The notes beneath the pieces were generated by a model. That model ran no database searches. It was not told where the DNA came from and worked only from the letters and a program-made list of their open reading frames with translations. From Pragia fontium DSM 5563 = ATCC 49100 (GTDB taxonomy: Bacteria; Pseudomonadota; Gammaproteobacteria; Enterobacterales; Enterobacteriaceae), in contig NZ_FOLW01000003.1 of assembly GCF_900112475.1 (NCBI RefSeq), positions 53,776 to 117,775 on the forward strand: a stretch of DNA of 64,000 bases, in the 5' to 3' direction. A program made the position numbers and the translations under genes. Positions 1-11,059 of this stretch are shown here, piece by piece; the stretch's first letter is position 1, and the number at the start of each line of letters is the position of its first letter.

Positions 1-689
1 TAAACGGCATTGCCCTGACCATCAGCCATAATCTGAATTTCGATGTGGCGTGGATTCTCCAGGAATTTCTCCATGTAGACCATGTCGTTGTTGAAAGCAG
101 CTTTCGCTTCCGCACGGGTCATAACAATGGATTCTTCCAGATCTTTGTCGTTGCGCACTACGCGCATACCACGACCGCCGCCGCCGCCGGAGGCTTTGAT
201 AATGACCGGATAACCAATTCGCTTAGCCAGCTCGCGGTTTCTTGCCATATCATCATCCAGCGAACCATCGGAACCTGGTACGCATGGTACGCCAGCTTTC
301 TTCATCGCGTGGATAGCGGAGACTTTATCACCCATGATACGGATGGTCTCGGCTTTCGGGCCAATAAAGACGAAGCCTGAGCGTTCAACCTGTTCAGCGA
401 AGTCAGCATTCTCTGCCAAGAAGCCGTATCCCGGGTGAATAGCGTCTGCACCGGTGATTTCGGCCGCCGCGATCAATGCCGGAATATTCAAGTAACTTTT
501 GACTGACTGAGCAGGGCCGATACATACAGTTTCATCTGCCAGCAGTACGTGTTTTAAATCGCGGTCTGCGCTGGAGTGAACCGCGACAGTTTTAATTCCC
601 AGCTCTTTACAAGCGCGTAGGATACGTAACGCGATTTCACCGCGGTTAGCGATAACAACTTTTTCTATTTTGTCCATTTTTTTAGACAT
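1..689 (-). CDS. accC: Biotin carboxylase subunit of acetyl-CoA carboxylase (partial, C-terminus outside window)
   Basis: AccC carries out the ATP-dependent carboxylation of the biotin on AccB, the first half-reaction of acetyl-CoA carboxylase in fatty-acid synthesis. The reverse complement reads in frame from ATG at 689 with no stop to the window edge, giving about 229 codons, roughly half of the usual 449. It shows the biotin-carboxylase N-terminus ([15 protein letters not shown]), the HPGYGFL region and the glycine-rich ATP loop (SGGGGGRGM) near residues 163-171. The reading is still in the ATP-grasp domain (ADGQGNAV) when the window ends. The start at 689 has a GAGG six bases upstream; Met5 is an alternative closer to the E. 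coli N-terminus. It lies 11 bases after accB, so the two are co-transcribed. Identification is very secure; only the truncation by the window limits it. Confidence 0.97.
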   Translation of the reverse strand, partial: MSKKMDKIEKVVIANRGEIALRILRACKELGIKTVAVHSSADRDLKHVLLADETVCIGPAQSVKSYLNIPALIAAAEITGADAIHPGYGFLAENADFAEQVERSGFVFIGPKAETIRIMGDKVSAIHAMKKAGVPCVPGSDGSLDDDMARNRELAKRIGYPVIIKASGGGGGRGMRVVRNDKDLEESIVMTRAEAKAAFNNDMVYMEKFLENPRHIEIQIMADGQGNAV

Positions 690-700
690 AGCTCGCCTCG

Positions 701-1156
701 TTATTCAATGATGACAAGCGGCTCGTCAAATTCTACCGGTTGACCGCTTTCTAACAGGATAGCTTTAACCACACCTGATTTATCCGCTTCGATTTGGTTC
801 ATCATTTTCATTGCTTCAACGATACATAAGGTATCGCCAACGGTGACGGTTTGTCCCACTTCAATAAACGGTTTTGCATCAGGGCTTGGCGTACGGTAGA
901 ACGTACCAACCATTGGTGAGCGCACAATATGACCGCTGATGGCAGCTGGTGCAGCTTCAACCGGTGCAGCAGCTACCGGAGCTGGCTGCGCCATAGGTGC
1001 CTGTGGCAGGGCATATTGTTGCATTGGTGCTGCGTAGCTACCTGCTACCGGACCGCGACTGATACGTACTGACTCTTCGCCTTCTGAAATTTCCAGCTCA
1101 TTGATACCAGATTCTTCAACCAGTTCGATCAGTTTTTTAATTTTACGAATATCCAT
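701..1156 (-). CDS. accB: Biotin carboxyl carrier protein of acetyl-CoA carboxylase
   Basis: AccB carries covalently bound biotin between the biotin carboxylase AccC and the carboxyltransferase AccAD in the cytoplasm. The 151-residue protein has the family layout: an N-terminal helical segment starting [16 protein letters not shown], an Ala/Pro-rich mobile linker at about 40-78, and the C-terminal biotinyl domain. The biotin-accepting lysine is K117 in the motif [10 protein letters not shown]. Length is close to the E. coli protein (156). It follows aroQ by about 40 bases and precedes accC by 11 bases, all on the minus strand. No strong terminator separates aroQ from accB, so an aroQ-accB-accC read-through unit is likely. 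AccB is known to autoregulate accBC in E. coli; nothing in the sequence proves this here. Confidence 0.98.
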   Translation of the reverse strand: MDIRKIKKLIELVEESGINELEISEGEESVRISRGPVAGSYAAPMQQYALPQAPMAQPAPVAAAPVEAAPAAISGHIVRSPMVGTFYRTPSPDAKPFIEVGQTVTVGDTLCIVEAMKMMNQIEADKSGVVKAILLESGQPVEFDEPLVIIE

Positions 1157-1197
1157 AGGTGTGATTCCGTATTTCTCTTGTTTAGATGGAAAAAAGG

Positions 1198-1641
1198 TTA
1201 TTGCAGTCGGCGAGCCGCCGCTTGCAAAGCAAAGTCATAACCGTCGGCACCAAGACCACAAATGACGCCCACTGCAATATCAGACAGATAAGAGTGGTGT
1301 CTAAAGGGCTCACGGGCATGGACGTTAGACAGGTGGATTTCAATAAAAGGTATATTGACGGCCAACAGCGCATCCCTAATCGCCACACTGGTGTGGGTAA
1401 ACGCTGCCGGATTAATCAGGATAAAATCAACCGAGCCGCGTGCTTGATGAATAGCATCAATAATAGCGTGCTCTGCGTTGGATTGCAGGTGAGAAAACTC
1501 AAAACCTAAACGCTGGGTCTCTTGTTCCAGTTTTTTCACGATGTCAGTCAACGTGGTATAACCATATTTTTCAGGCTCCCGGGTTCCCAAAAGGTTCAGG
1601 TTAGGCCCATTTAACAGCAAAATATGCGTTTTTTTCGACAT
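1198..1641 (-). CDS. aroQ: Type II 3-dehydroquinate dehydratase
   Basis: AroQ converts 3-dehydroquinate to 3-dehydroshikimate in the shikimate pathway. The 147-residue protein begins [19 protein letters not shown], the type II signature. The catalytic Arg21 and Tyr26 lie in TREPEKYG, and a further active-site block [12 protein letters not shown] follows. The open frame extends upstream to 1755, but the extra 38 residues have no family counterpart, so the ATG at 1641 is taken as the start. It sits upstream of accB on the same strand, an arrangement common in enterobacteria and other gammaproteobacteria. The region 1642-1871 between it and msrQ probably carries its promoter. Confidence 0.97.
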   Translation of the reverse strand: MSKKTHILLLNGPNLNLLGTREPEKYGYTTLTDIVKKLEQETQRLGFEFSHLQSNAEHAIIDAIHQARGSVDFILINPAAFTHTSVAIRDALLAVNIPFIEIHLSNVHAREPFRHHSYLSDIAVGVICGLGADGYDFALQAAARRLQ

Positions 1642-1871
1642 TGTGCTGACATCTCCAACAATAAAACAGTAATCGCTAAAAATAACCTGATGTTGCCCAA
1701 TTGTCACCTTTCTTCTGGTGAAATTGCACGATAGGCTGATTTTAAAGTGCGACATTATATCTATTTCGCCGAAATTAACAGCTGTTTACTGGTCTTATCA
1801 GCGAAGATAGTTTAACCGTTTCGCGGAAAGCCTTGTTGCATCAGTTGTTGGCGAACAAAAAATTCATCAGA

Positions 1872-2477
1872 TTATTTGTATTTTTGATACCAGCGGATGA
1901 GTTTTTTATAACGAAAGGCTAATAATAACGCAGCAATGATGGCGTAAATCACCAGCTGTAATGATAATACTTTCGTTGATAACAGCGCGTGTAATGGGGC
2001 TAAGATCGCCACCAGATAAATGAAATTGTGGATAGTTTGCCACTTAGCACGCAGTTTTCGCTGAAGGTTCTGCGTTGAGGTTATCGCCATAACCACCAGT
2101 ATCAGCCAGCTAATAATACCTAATATTAGATAGTTACGGCGGATAAGCTCACTCAATAACAGAGACATATCTAATCCTAACTCCAATACGCTATAGCTCA
2201 TCAAATGCAGGGTTGCCCAGGCAAAGCACCATAACCCCAGCAGACGTCGACAGCGAACTAATAGGGCTTGATGGAGCAACTTGGCCAGCGGCGTTATCAA
2301 CAGTGTTGCTAATAACAGTTTCAGCGCCATTCGGCCGGTATAATGTTGGATGTCTTTTGCCGCATCGGCACCTAACCAGCCTTGGTTAATCGACAGGATT
2401 AACCAAAGAAAGGGGATAAATGCCGCTAAATGGAGCAGCAGTTTTAACCATTTGATATTGCCTGGCGTCAACTTCAC
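1872..2477 (-). CDS. msrQ: Protein-methionine-sulfoxide reductase heme-binding subunit MsrQ
   Basis: MsrQ (formerly YedZ) is an inner-membrane b-type haem protein that passes electrons from the respiratory chain to the periplasmic reductase MsrP, which repairs oxidised methionines. The 201-residue sequence is almost wholly hydrophobic with about five to six membrane segments. It has histidines in membrane helices typical of the ferric-reductase-like family (for example ATLHLMSY and [10 protein letters not shown]). The start codon is GTG and overlaps the msrP stop by one base (TAGTG), indicating translational coupling with msrP upstream. The end lies 230 bases before the aroQ start. Confidence 0.95.
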   Translation of the reverse strand: MKLTPGNIKWLKLLLHLAAFIPFLWLILSINQGWLGADAAKDIQHYTGRMALKLLLATLLITPLAKLLHQALLVRCRRLLGLWCFAWATLHLMSYSVLELGLDMSLLLSELIRRNYLILGIISWLILVVMAITSTQNLQRKLRAKWQTIHNFIYLVAILAPLHALLSTKVLSLQLVIYAIIAALLLAFRYKKLIRWYQKYK

Positions 2478-3478
2478 TAGAAATTACTCCGCAAATCCAA
2501 GCCTTGGTACAGAGAAGCAACCTGTTCACCGTAACCATTGAACATCAGTGTCGGTTGTCGTTTAACATCCAGAAGGCCACCGCTACCGATCACTCGCTCC
2601 GTTGCCTGAGACCAGCGAGGATGATCCACTTGTGGATTAACATTGGCATAAAAGCCGTACTCATTAGGTGCGCCAAGGTTCCAAGTGGTAGGCGGTTGTT
2701 TCTCTACCAGTTTGATTTCTACGATAGACTTTATGCTCTTGAAACCATATTTCCAAGGCAGGATTAAACGAACGGGAGCACCGTTTTGATTAGGTAGGGT
2801 TTTACCATACACCCCAACCGTCAGCAGCGTTAACGGATGCATGGCCTCATCGATTCTCAGACCTTCGACATAAGGGTAGTCTAAACCGCCGCCGATAAAG
2901 CGGCTTTTTTGCCCTGGCATACTCTCTGGATCGTATAGCGTCTGGAAAGCCACATAGCGAGCCTTACTGGTTGGTTCTGCCGCTTGTAATAGCTTGTTTA
3001 ACTCAAAGCCAATCCAGGGAATAACCATTGACCAGGCTTCTACGCAGCGTAGGCGATAGATGCGTTCTTCCAGCGGGAAGCGCTTGAGAATGTCATCCAT
3101 ATCTAAGGTGATGGGTTTGGCGACTTCCCCACTAATGCGGATTTTCCACCCTTCGGTTTTTAAGCTACCGGCATTGGCGGCAGGATCGGCTTTATCCAGA
3201 CCAAACTCATAGAAATTATTGTAGCCCGTCACCTTGTCTTCGGGCGTGAGCCGTAGATCAGGATGGTAAAGGGCGGACTGACTAAAAGTGAGAGGTTTAA
3301 CATTAGGGGGCTGTGGTTTATCGGTTTCTTTCAGCCAGGAGAGTAGCTCTGCCTGAGCTGATGTAGGGAGTGCCAGTGTGGCGGCGGTAATACCTAAAGC
3401 CTGTAACACCCGGCGACGTTGATAAAACAGGTTCTCCGGAGTGACGTGACTCTCTGTTAAGCGTAATTTTTTGGTCAT
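2477..3478 (-). CDS. msrP: Protein-methionine-sulfoxide reductase catalytic subunit MsrP
   Basis: MsrP (YedY) is a periplasmic molybdopterin enzyme that reduces methionine sulfoxide in envelope proteins, with MsrQ as its membrane electron donor. The 333-residue precursor has a Tat signal peptide: twin arginines at about 21-22 in [10 protein letters not shown], a hydrophobic stretch and an AQA cleavage site near residue 43. The molybdenum-ligating cysteine is C145 in [10 protein letters not shown]. Cofactor-binding residues around PWKYGFKS are also recognisable. It is first in the msrP-msrQ unit. In E. coli the pair is induced by the HprSR two-component system; no regulator gene is adjacent here, so control is unknown. 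Confidence 0.97.
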   Translation of the reverse strand: MTKKLRLTESHVTPENLFYQRRRVLQALGITAATLALPTSAQAELLSWLKETDKPQPPNVKPLTFSQSALYHPDLRLTPEDKVTGYNNFYEFGLDKADPAANAGSLKTEGWKIRISGEVAKPITLDMDDILKRFPLEERIYRLRCVEAWSMVIPWIGFELNKLLQAAEPTSKARYVAFQTLYDPESMPGQKSRFIGGGLDYPYVEGLRIDEAMHPLTLLTVGVYGKTLPNQNGAPVRLILPWKYGFKSIKSIVEIKLVEKQPPTTWNLGAPNEYGFYANVNPQVDHPRWSQATERVIGSGGLLDVKRQPTLMFNGYGEQVASLYQGLDLRSNF

Positions 3479-3985
3479 AGAGGGTTACCTGTTTTATGTT
3501 TAATCAATAGTGTGTTTTGTTAGACACAGAATTATCCCAAAATTCATTTTTCGCCAGTGATTAGGTGATATTTTTATTATTTAGATTTCATCATTTAACG
3601 ACGACGGTAAAAAATAAATTCCTCGCGCTAGTATGGCGGGCGACAGCACGCTGGGTACGCGGTTTATTCGGCCATCGTGATAGTTAGGGAATGCGTTTCA
3701 ATGCTAATGCTATGATTTACTTTTGTTATTGGGATAGTGACCTGAACGATATAGTTTCACCTGCGATAGTAACCAATGTATGTGTGGTTGATAATTTCGG
3801 TTAATTACGCAATTGAACAAAAAATAAGCTAATATTTCTAGAGTGGTTGTTTATTATGAAAATATGGCATGGAGCACTCAAGAAATAACAAAGTCTGCTA
3901 GAATGTTGCTTTGCTGCCCCAACGCGTGGGTGACGTTATTAAAACAATTAATGTCCATTTATTATACTGTTCAGAATAAATCATT
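3479..3985. other. Divergent intergenic region msrP / csrD
   Basis: This 507-base AT-rich stretch separates two genes transcribed away from each other, so it should hold both promoters. No reading frame resembling a protein was seen. A TAGAAT hexamer at 3899-3904 could be a -10 element for csrD, but no good -35 accompanies it. Confidence 0.4.
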
Positions 3986-5929
3986 ATGGGAATGAGATTT
4001 ACCGCTAGATTGTCTATTTTTATTTCTCTATTAGTGTTTCTTACTATGATTTTAGCGCTACTCACCAGCATGGTGAGTATCTATTTTGTAGGTGAGAACA
4101 AAATGGAGAAACACTGGCATGCGCTGGCCTCGACGGTTGATCAGGCGTTAATTTATCAATCACCCGCGGTTTATGACCGCTGGCTTCCGGTCGTGATGTT
4201 CGCAACGGGCGTTCATCAACTGACAATCACCGATGAAAAAGACAAGATTATCTATACCCATACCAGTGAGAGTAAGCCTGATTTCTGGGAGCGTTTTCAT
4301 AACCTGAGCAGTACCGAATTAATCTTGCAGCAGCATCCGGGCTATAGCATGAGTATTACCTATGCTAATCCGATTCTAAGTACTTTGTTTTCTCTGCCTA
4401 TTTTATTGGCGATTGTCACGGTTATTGTGTTTATTTCTTTGGTGATGTTCTGGTGGGTACACTGGCTCAAACAACAGTTTCGTGGGTTGTTGTTATTAGA
4501 GGAACGGTCACTGAGAATTTTGTCCGGTGAGCGGGAAGGGGTAACCACCGCGGATGTGCATGAATGGCCGGTGAACACTAGCGCAGCTATCGATAGTTTG
4601 TTATCCGATCTGAAAAATATGAGTGATGAGCGCGTGCGTATGGATAAACTTATCCGTGCTTTTGCCGCGCAAGATGCACAAACCGGGCTGAGTAATCGAC
4701 TGTTTTTTGATAACCATCTGGCCACTCAACTTGAAGAACCGAATGCTCATGGGGTGGTGATGATGATTCGCCTGCCGGAATTAGAGTTGATGGTCGAAGA
4801 GTACGGTAAAGAGTCGGTTGATGAGCTGCTTTATATGCTGGTCAACATGCTATCGACATTCATTATGCGTCATCCAGCGGCGTTGTTGGCTCGTTATTTC
4901 AGCAATGATTTCAGTGTGATGCTACCGCATCGCTCTTTAAAAGAAGCGGATGCGATAGGCGCTCAACTGGTCAATGCGATTGGGACACTGCCGCTGCTGC
5001 CGAATATTGCCAAAGAGTCGCTGATCCATATCGGTATTTGTGCCTATCGTCAGGGGCAAACTCCAGAGCAAATTATGGATAATGCGGAGCAGGCTGCTCG
5101 TACCGCAGTATTGCAGGGGAGTAATGGCTGGTTTATTGATGAGAATCAGGTCACCAACGTCGCCAGAGGTAGCGTACGCTGGCGGACGCTATTAGAAAAA
5201 ATGTTATCGCAGGGCGGGCCGGATCTTTATTACAAACCCGCGGTAATGGTAAATGGCGATCTTAATCACCGAGAGATCTTAATTCGTATTCATGATGGCA
5301 ACGATGTCCTACAGCCGTCGGAGTTTATGCCGCTGGTTCAGCAGTTTGGTTTATCCGAACGTTTTGACCGCTTGGTGTTGAGCAAAACGCTACCGCTATT
5401 GGATCGCTGGCCGACGGATACGATTGCGGTTTCGGTTACGGTAGATTCTTTATTGAAACACTCATTTCAGATTTGGTTACGCGATCAGCTGTTGGAAAAA
5501 GCAAAATCATATCGAAAACGAATAATATTTGAACTTGCAGAGGCTGATGTGTGTCAATATAGCGATCGTCTACGTCCTGTGATTCGGTTACTACACGCAT
5601 TAGGCTGTCGTTTGGGGATTGTTCAGGCCGGTTTGACAGTGGTCAGTACCATTTATATCAAAACCATGCCGATTGAAGTGATCAAACTGCATCCAGGATT
5701 AGTACGTAATATCGATCGTCGTCCAGAAAACCAGTTGTTTGTCGATAGTCTGGTTAGCGCTTGTGAAGGAACCCATGTGGTGGTGATGGCGGCGAGTGTA
5801 AGAACGCAGCATGAGTGGGAAACCTTGCGTTCTCGCGGAGTTAGCGGTGGTCAGGGTGAGTTTTTTGCCCGGCCGACGCCGATTCCGTTTCTTAAAGAAA
5901 AAAATAGTCGGCAAAAACGTCATTTTTAA
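3986..5929 (+). CDS. csrD: RNase E specificity factor CsrD (degenerate GGDEF/EAL membrane protein)
   Basis: CsrD targets the CsrB and CsrC small RNAs for decay by RNase E, which controls the carbon-storage regulator CsrA. The 647-residue protein matches E. coli CsrD (646) along its length: a first membrane helix at about 9-34, a periplasmic segment, a second helix near 135-158, a HAMP-like region, then GGDEF and EAL domains. Both catalytic motifs are degenerate as in the family: the GGDEF position reads SNDF near residue 305, and the EAL position reads EIL near residue 428. It should therefore neither make nor break cyclic di-GMP. The start at 3986 is followed by Met3, which aligns best with the E. 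coli N-terminus (MRFTARLS) and could be the real start at 3992. mreB follows on the same strand, as in E. coli. Confidence 0.95.
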   Translation: MGMRFTARLSIFISLLVFLTMILALLTSMVSIYFVGENKMEKHWHALASTVDQALIYQSPAVYDRWLPVVMFATGVHQLTITDEKDKIIYTHTSESKPDFWERFHNLSSTELILQQHPGYSMSITYANPILSTLFSLPILLAIVTVIVFISLVMFWWVHWLKQQFRGLLLLEERSLRILSGEREGVTTADVHEWPVNTSAAIDSLLSDLKNMSDERVRMDKLIRAFAAQDAQTGLSNRLFFDNHLATQLEEPNAHGVVMMIRLPELELMVEEYGKESVDELLYMLVNMLSTFIMRHPAALLARYFSNDFSVMLPHRSLKEADAIGAQLVNAIGTLPLLPNIAKESLIHIGICAYRQGQTPEQIMDNAEQAARTAVLQGSNGWFIDENQVTNVARGSVRWRTLLEKMLSQGGPDLYYKPAVMVNGDLNHREILIRIHDGNDVLQPSEFMPLVQQFGLSERFDRLVLSKTLPLLDRWPTDTIAVSVTVDSLLKHSFQIWLRDQLLEKAKSYRKRIIFELAEADVCQYSDRLRPVIRLLHALGCRLGIVQAGLTVVSTIYIKTMPIEVIKLHPGLVRNIDRRPENQLFVDSLVSACEGTHVVVMAASVRTQHEWETLRSRGVSGGQGEFFARPTPIPFLKEKNSRQKRHF

Positions 5930-6017
5930 CTCTGAAATATGGATGATTTTCACGTAGAATAGCGAGTCTTGCTTATCTATGTTCGTTTACCTGCATATGA
6001 CATGACAGGTAAGTTGA

Positions 6018-6023
6018 TATAAT
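6018..6023 (+). promoter_or_regulatory. Candidate -10 box upstream of mreB
   Basis: A perfect TATAAT hexamer lies 176 bases before the mreB start, inside the 269-base csrD-mreB gap. The -35 position is poor (ATATGA at 5995-6000). An inverted repeat ACCTG...CAGGT lies just upstream. The call rests on the hexamer alone. Confidence 0.35.
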
Positions 6024-6150
6024 CAAGTTAAAAGTTTATGTCGCGTGTGTTGGCTGATGTTAAGTGCAACATGCGTATTGAGCTCACGTTGGGTGCGTTT
6101 ATTAAGTTAACGCTTTTGGATGCTTTGTGGCCGTCCTTCGTGGTTGGTAA

Positions 6151-7242
<1,092 letters not shown>

Positions 7243-7383
7243 TTTCGTTTTGTTCTCTAACAGCCTACGCTCTTTGAGATATTGCTGGTTTTTTAGGTTC
7301 CGCTAGTTTTGGTGCCTGCCGGTTTTGTCCCATGGAGCGTTGCTGTAGTGTAAGCACAGATAGAAATAAGTTGTCCCTGCCAT

Positions 7384-7401
7384 GGGGGGCTGTGGCCCCT
7401 T
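7384..7401 (+). other. GC-rich hairpin in the mreB-mreC gap
   Basis: GGGGC at 7386-7390 pairs with GCCCC at 7395-7399 around a TGTG loop, extended by two G-U pairs. It is followed by TTGTTA and lies 25 bases before the mreC start. It could be a weak attenuator or an RNA-stability element; no function is shown. Confidence 0.35.
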
Positions 7402-7426
7402 GTTATCGACAAGGATAATGCGATTT

Positions 7427-8446
7427 ATGAAGCCTATTTTTAGTCGGGGACCATCCCTGCAGCTCCGTCTTTGTCTCGGCGTTATCTTTGCTATCGTATT
7501 GATTATTGCCGATAGCCGATTGAGTATTTTTTCCAAGGTACGCAGCTATCTGGATACTGCGGTGAGTCCTTTTTTCTTCATGGCTAATGGGCCGCGAGAT
7601 GTCTTAGATGGCGTATCGGACTCATTGGTTTCTCGTGAGGAACTGCAGAAACAAAACGATCTTCTGCGCAATGAACTGCTGCTAAAAAACAGCGATCTAC
7701 AGTTGCTTGGTCAGTTTAAGCAGGAAAATGACCGCCTGCGTGAGCTGCTGGGTTCGCCGTTGCGCGGTGATGAACATAAAATGATTACTCAGGTGCTTTC
7801 CACTGAGTCCGATCCATACAGTTATCAGGTGGTTGTTGATAAAGGCTTTCAAGACGGCGTTTATGAAGGACAACCGGTTATTAACGATAGAGGTGTGGTG
7901 GGGCAGGTGGTTGCCGTGGCCCGTAATACCAGCCGAGTATTGTTGATTTGTGATACTTCCCATTCTTTACCTATTCAGGTGCTACGTAACGATATTCGGG
8001 TGATTGCCGTTGGATCCGGCTGTACCGAAGATTTGCAGCTAGAATATTTACCGCGCGATACGGATATTCGGGTGGGGGATGTTTTAGTGACTTCCGGCTT
8101 AGGCGGGCGGTTCCCAGAAGGTTATCCGGTTGCCGTTGTCTCATCGGTGACCATTGACGATCAGCGAGCCAATACCGTTATTCAGGCGCATCCTACCGTA
8201 GCGTTACAGCGTTTACGCTATTTACTGCTGCTTTGGCCAAGCGATCGAGAAGGCCTCCAACCGTTACCTTCAGAAGAAGTCAGGCGGATTGCCCGAGAGC
8301 GTTTACGCAAAATGATGCCGCAGGTTTTACCGCCTGAGAACACCCCGCCATCAACGGTGCCAGCGAATCCGACGGTGAATTCGACTGCGCCAGCGGTTCC
8401 ACCACCCCCTCCAGTCGTTGCGCCGGCCACTCGGGGTAGGCAATGA
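7427..8446 (+). CDS. mreC: Rod shape-determining protein MreC
   Basis: MreC is a bitopic inner-membrane scaffold of the elongasome that links MreB to PBP2 and RodA. The start at 7427 gives 339 residues beginning [15 protein letters not shown], matching the E. coli N-terminus; the open frame runs further back to 7382 without homology. It has one membrane helix at about 15-33, a coiled coil at about 65-105 ([20 protein letters not shown]), then the beta-rich periplasmic domain. The C-terminal tail of about 40 residues is very rich in Pro, Ala and Thr ([12 protein letters not shown]), a low-complexity end typical of enterobacterial MreC. Its stop overlaps the mreD start by four bases (ATGA). Confidence 0.97.
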   Translation: MKPIFSRGPSLQLRLCLGVIFAIVLIIADSRLSIFSKVRSYLDTAVSPFFFMANGPRDVLDGVSDSLVSREELQKQNDLLRNELLLKNSDLQLLGQFKQENDRLRELLGSPLRGDEHKMITQVLSTESDPYSYQVVVDKGFQDGVYEGQPVINDRGVVGQVVAVARNTSRVLLICDTSHSLPIQVLRNDIRVIAVGSGCTEDLQLEYLPRDTDIRVGDVLVTSGLGGRFPEGYPVAVVSSVTIDDQRANTVIQAHPTVALQRLRYLLLLWPSDREGLQPLPSEEVRRIARERLRKMMPQVLPPENTPPSTVPANPTVNSTAPAVPPPPPVVAPATRGRQ

Positions 8447-8931
8447 GTCATTATAATAGCTCCGGCCTTTGGATTATTTGGTTCTCTTTTCTGCTGGCGC
8501 TGATATTGCAAATCATGCCGTGGCCGGAGGAGCTTTTTTTGTACCGGCCTTCATGGGTGATGCTGATTCTGGTCTATTGGGTGATGGCATTACCCCATCG
8601 AATTAATGTTGGCACCGCGTTTATTTTAGGGCTGATCTGGGACTTAACCTTAGGTGCCACGCTAGGCGTTCGCGGGTTGGCATTAAGTATTGTGGTGTAT
8701 GTTGTCGCTTTTCGCTGTCAGCTACTGCGCAATATGGCGCTGTGGCAGCAGGCGCTGGTTGTGGTTCTGCTTTCTCTGGTTATGGATGTTATTGTCTTTT
8801 GGGCAGAATTTCTGGTTCATAATGTGATTTTTCGCCCAGAAATCTTATGGAATAGCATTATTAATGGTTTATTGTGGCCATGGCTATTTTTATTAATGCG
8901 TAAAATACGCCGGCGCCTTGCCGTTAGATGA
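8443..8931 (+). CDS. mreD: Rod shape-determining protein MreD
   Basis: MreD is the integral membrane member of the MreBCD elongation complex. The 162-residue protein has about five to six membrane helices over its whole length and the family segment [19 protein letters not shown]. It overlaps mreC by four bases and runs into the maf-family gene yhdE, whose alternative start overlaps its stop. All are in one transcription unit. Confidence 0.96.
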   Translation: MSHYNSSGLWIIWFSFLLALILQIMPWPEELFLYRPSWVMLILVYWVMALPHRINVGTAFILGLIWDLTLGATLGVRGLALSIVVYVVAFRCQLLRNMALWQQALVVVLLSLVMDVIVFWAEFLVHNVIFRPEILWNSIINGLLWPWLFLLMRKIRRRLAVR

Positions 8932-8939
8932 GACCTGAT

Positions 8940-9536
8940 ATGCAGCCTATTTATCTGGCTTCTGCCTCCCCCCGCCGTCGTGAATTGCTCACATTATTAC
9001 AGATTCCTTTTGAACGTCTGGTTACCGATGTGGAAGAGCAGCAGATGTCGGGAGAAAGCGCCGAGGAATACGTTTGTCGTTTAGCCAAGAGTAAAGCTCA
9101 GGCCGGCGTATTAGTGGCAGAGCGGGACTATCCTGTTTTGGGAGCCGACACTATTGTGGTGTTGGGCGATCAAGTTCTGGAAAAACCGAAAGACGCAGAT
9201 GATGCGGCCAGAATATTAACTGCGCTATCCGGTCAACGACATTTAGTTATTACTGCAATTGCGTTTGCTAATCAACAGGATGTGATGTGCTATTCTGTGA
9301 CTACCGAAGTGATTTTTCGCCAACTGACGGAGCAGGACATTACCGCTTATATTGCTAGCGGTGAGCCGATGGATAAGGCCGGGGCTTACGGTATTCAGGG
9401 ATTTGGCGGTAGTTTTGTTCGCGCTATTCATGGTAGTTACCATGCGGTTGTCGGCTTACCGTTGGTTGAAACCCGCGAGCTTCTCGCTGCATTTCTTGAG
9501 GCTCAGGCGATGCGCATAAATAAGGAACAACAATGA
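8940..9536 (+). CDS. yhdE: dTTP/UTP pyrophosphatase (Maf family)
   Basis: YhdE hydrolyses dTTP, UTP and modified pyrimidine nucleotides to monophosphates, a house-cleaning role. The protein shows the Maf signature near its N-terminus ([12 protein letters not shown]), the catalytic region [12 protein letters not shown] and the KPKDADDA segment. The start at 8940 gives 198 residues, almost equal to E. coli YhdE (197), with a GAGA upstream. A second start at 8928 (202 residues, MRPDM...) overlaps the mreD stop by ATGA and cannot be excluded. It overlaps the rng start by four bases, so it is co-translated with rng. Confidence 0.93.
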   Translation: MQPIYLASASPRRRELLTLLQIPFERLVTDVEEQQMSGESAEEYVCRLAKSKAQAGVLVAERDYPVLGADTIVVLGDQVLEKPKDADDAARILTALSGQRHLVITAIAFANQQDVMCYSVTTEVIFRQLTEQDITAYIASGEPMDKAGAYGIQGFGGSFVRAIHGSYHAVVGLPLVETRELLAAFLEAQAMRINKEQQ

Positions 9537-11002
9537 CAGCGGAACTTTTAGTTAACGTCACACCTTCGGAAACGCGAGTCGCCTTTATTGCTGGCGGCAT
9601 TCTGCAGGAGATCCATATCGATCGTGAGTCCAAGCGCGGTATTGTGGGTAATATTTATAAAGGCCGCGTTAGCCGTGTACTACCGGGAATGCAGGCTGCT
9701 TTTGTCGATATTGGCTTGGATAAAGCTGCTTTTCTTCATGCATCAGATATCATGCCGCATACAGAGTGCATTGCTGATAATGAACAAAAACAGTTTCATG
9801 TACGCGATATTACCGAACTGGTTCGTCAGGGGCAGGATTTAGTGGTTCAGGTGGTGAAAGATCCGCTGGGGACTAAAGGTGCGCGATTGACCACGGATAT
9901 TACGTTACCTTCTCGTTATCTGGTTTTTATGCCCGGCGCTTCTCATGTTGGGGTGTCTCAACGCATTGAAAGCGAAGAAGAGCGTGAGCGTCTGAAGCAG
10001 ATTGTTGCTGCATACTGTGATGAAACCGGTGGTTTTATTATTCGTACCGCGGCAGAAGGGGTCTGTTCCGAAGAATTAGCACAGGATGCTGCTTTTTTGA
10101 AGCGCCTGTGGGGCAAAGTGATTGAAAGAAAGAGCCGTGGCGGCACCAAAAATATGCTGTACGGTGAATTAGCCCTGACTCAGCGGGTGCTGCGTGATTT
10201 TGTTGGTGAATCATTAGACCGCATTCGCGTCGATTCTCGTCTAACTTATGATTCTTTGGCGGAATTTACCACCGAGTTTATGCCACAGATGACGGCTAAA
10301 CTTGAGCGCTATACTGGAAAGCAGCCTATTTTCGATCTGTATGACGTTGAGAATGAAATTCAACGGGCGCTGGATCGTAAAGTGGAGTTGAAGTCGGGCG
10401 GCTATCTGATTATCGATCAGACTGAAGCCATGACCACCATCGATATTAATACCGGTGCTTTTGTTGGTCATCGTAATCTTGATGAGACCATTTTCAATAC
10501 CAATATCGAGGCCACGCAGGCCATTGCCCGCCAGCTTCGCTTACGTAATTTGGGCGGTATTATCATCATTGATTTTATCGATATGACCAATGAGGACCAT
10601 CGTCGTCGTGTTCTACACTCTTTAGAACAGGCTCTCTCCAAAGATCGGGTCAAAACCAGTATTAATGATTTTTCCGCCCTTGGTTTGGTGGAGATGACCC
10701 GCAAACGTACGCGGGAAAGTCTGGAACATGTTTTATGCAGTGAATGCCCAAGTTGCCGTGGTCGTGGCTGGGTGAAAACGGTGGAAACCGTTTGTTATGA
10801 AATTCTACGGGAAATTGTTCGAGTGCATCATGCCTATGATGCGGATCGATTCTTGGTTTATGCCTCGCCTGCCGTTGGTGAGGCGCTGAAGAGCGAAGAG
10901 TCGTATTCTGTGGCGGAAGTCGAGTTGTTTGTTGGAAAACAGGTTAAAATTCAGATAGAGCCACTGTATAACAGGGAACAGTTCGACGTCGTTATGATGT
11001 AG
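9533..11002 (+). CDS. rng: Ribonuclease G
   Basis: RNase G is an endoribonuclease of the RNase E family that matures the 5' end of 16S rRNA and cleaves some mRNAs. The 489-residue sequence equals the E. coli length. It has an N-terminal S1 domain at about 38-130 ([21 protein letters not shown]), the DNase-I-like catalytic core with the magnesium-binding motif (TTIDINTG), and the zinc-link cysteines in [11 protein letters not shown] near residues 402-412. The membrane and scaffold regions of RNase E are absent. It overlaps yhdE by four bases and is followed by yhdP after 57 bases. Confidence 0.98.
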   Translation: MTAELLVNVTPSETRVAFIAGGILQEIHIDRESKRGIVGNIYKGRVSRVLPGMQAAFVDIGLDKAAFLHASDIMPHTECIADNEQKQFHVRDITELVRQGQDLVVQVVKDPLGTKGARLTTDITLPSRYLVFMPGASHVGVSQRIESEEERERLKQIVAAYCDETGGFIIRTAAEGVCSEELAQDAAFLKRLWGKVIERKSRGGTKNMLYGELALTQRVLRDFVGESLDRIRVDSRLTYDSLAEFTTEFMPQMTAKLERYTGKQPIFDLYDVENEIQRALDRKVELKSGGYLIIDQTEAMTTIDINTGAFVGHRNLDETIFNTNIEATQAIARQLRLRNLGGIIIIDFIDMTNEDHRRRVLHSLEQALSKDRVKTSINDFSALGLVEMTRKRTRESLEHVLCSECPSCRGRGWVKTVETVCYEILREIVRVHHAYDADRFLVYASPAVGEALKSEESYSVAEVELFVGKQVKIQIEPLYNREQFDVVMM

Positions 11003-11059
11003 TTTGATATAACAAAGCGTCCATTTTGCCGCTGGCCAGCGGTAGGCATAGGAGGAAGG

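Noticed and set aside
701..1156. Oxaloacetate decarboxylase biotin subunit linked to citrate use
   Set aside because: The gene is accB by context with accC and aroQ and by its N-terminal domain. No oadGAB genes lie in the citrate cluster.
1642..1755. 38-residue N-terminal extension of AroQ
   Set aside because: Type II dehydroquinases start just before the [12 protein letters not shown] motif; the extension has no counterpart.
3986..5929. Active diguanylate cyclase or phosphodiesterase
   Set aside because: Both GGDEF and EAL signatures are degenerate (SNDF, EIL) and the whole protein matches CsrD, which does not turn over cyclic di-GMP.
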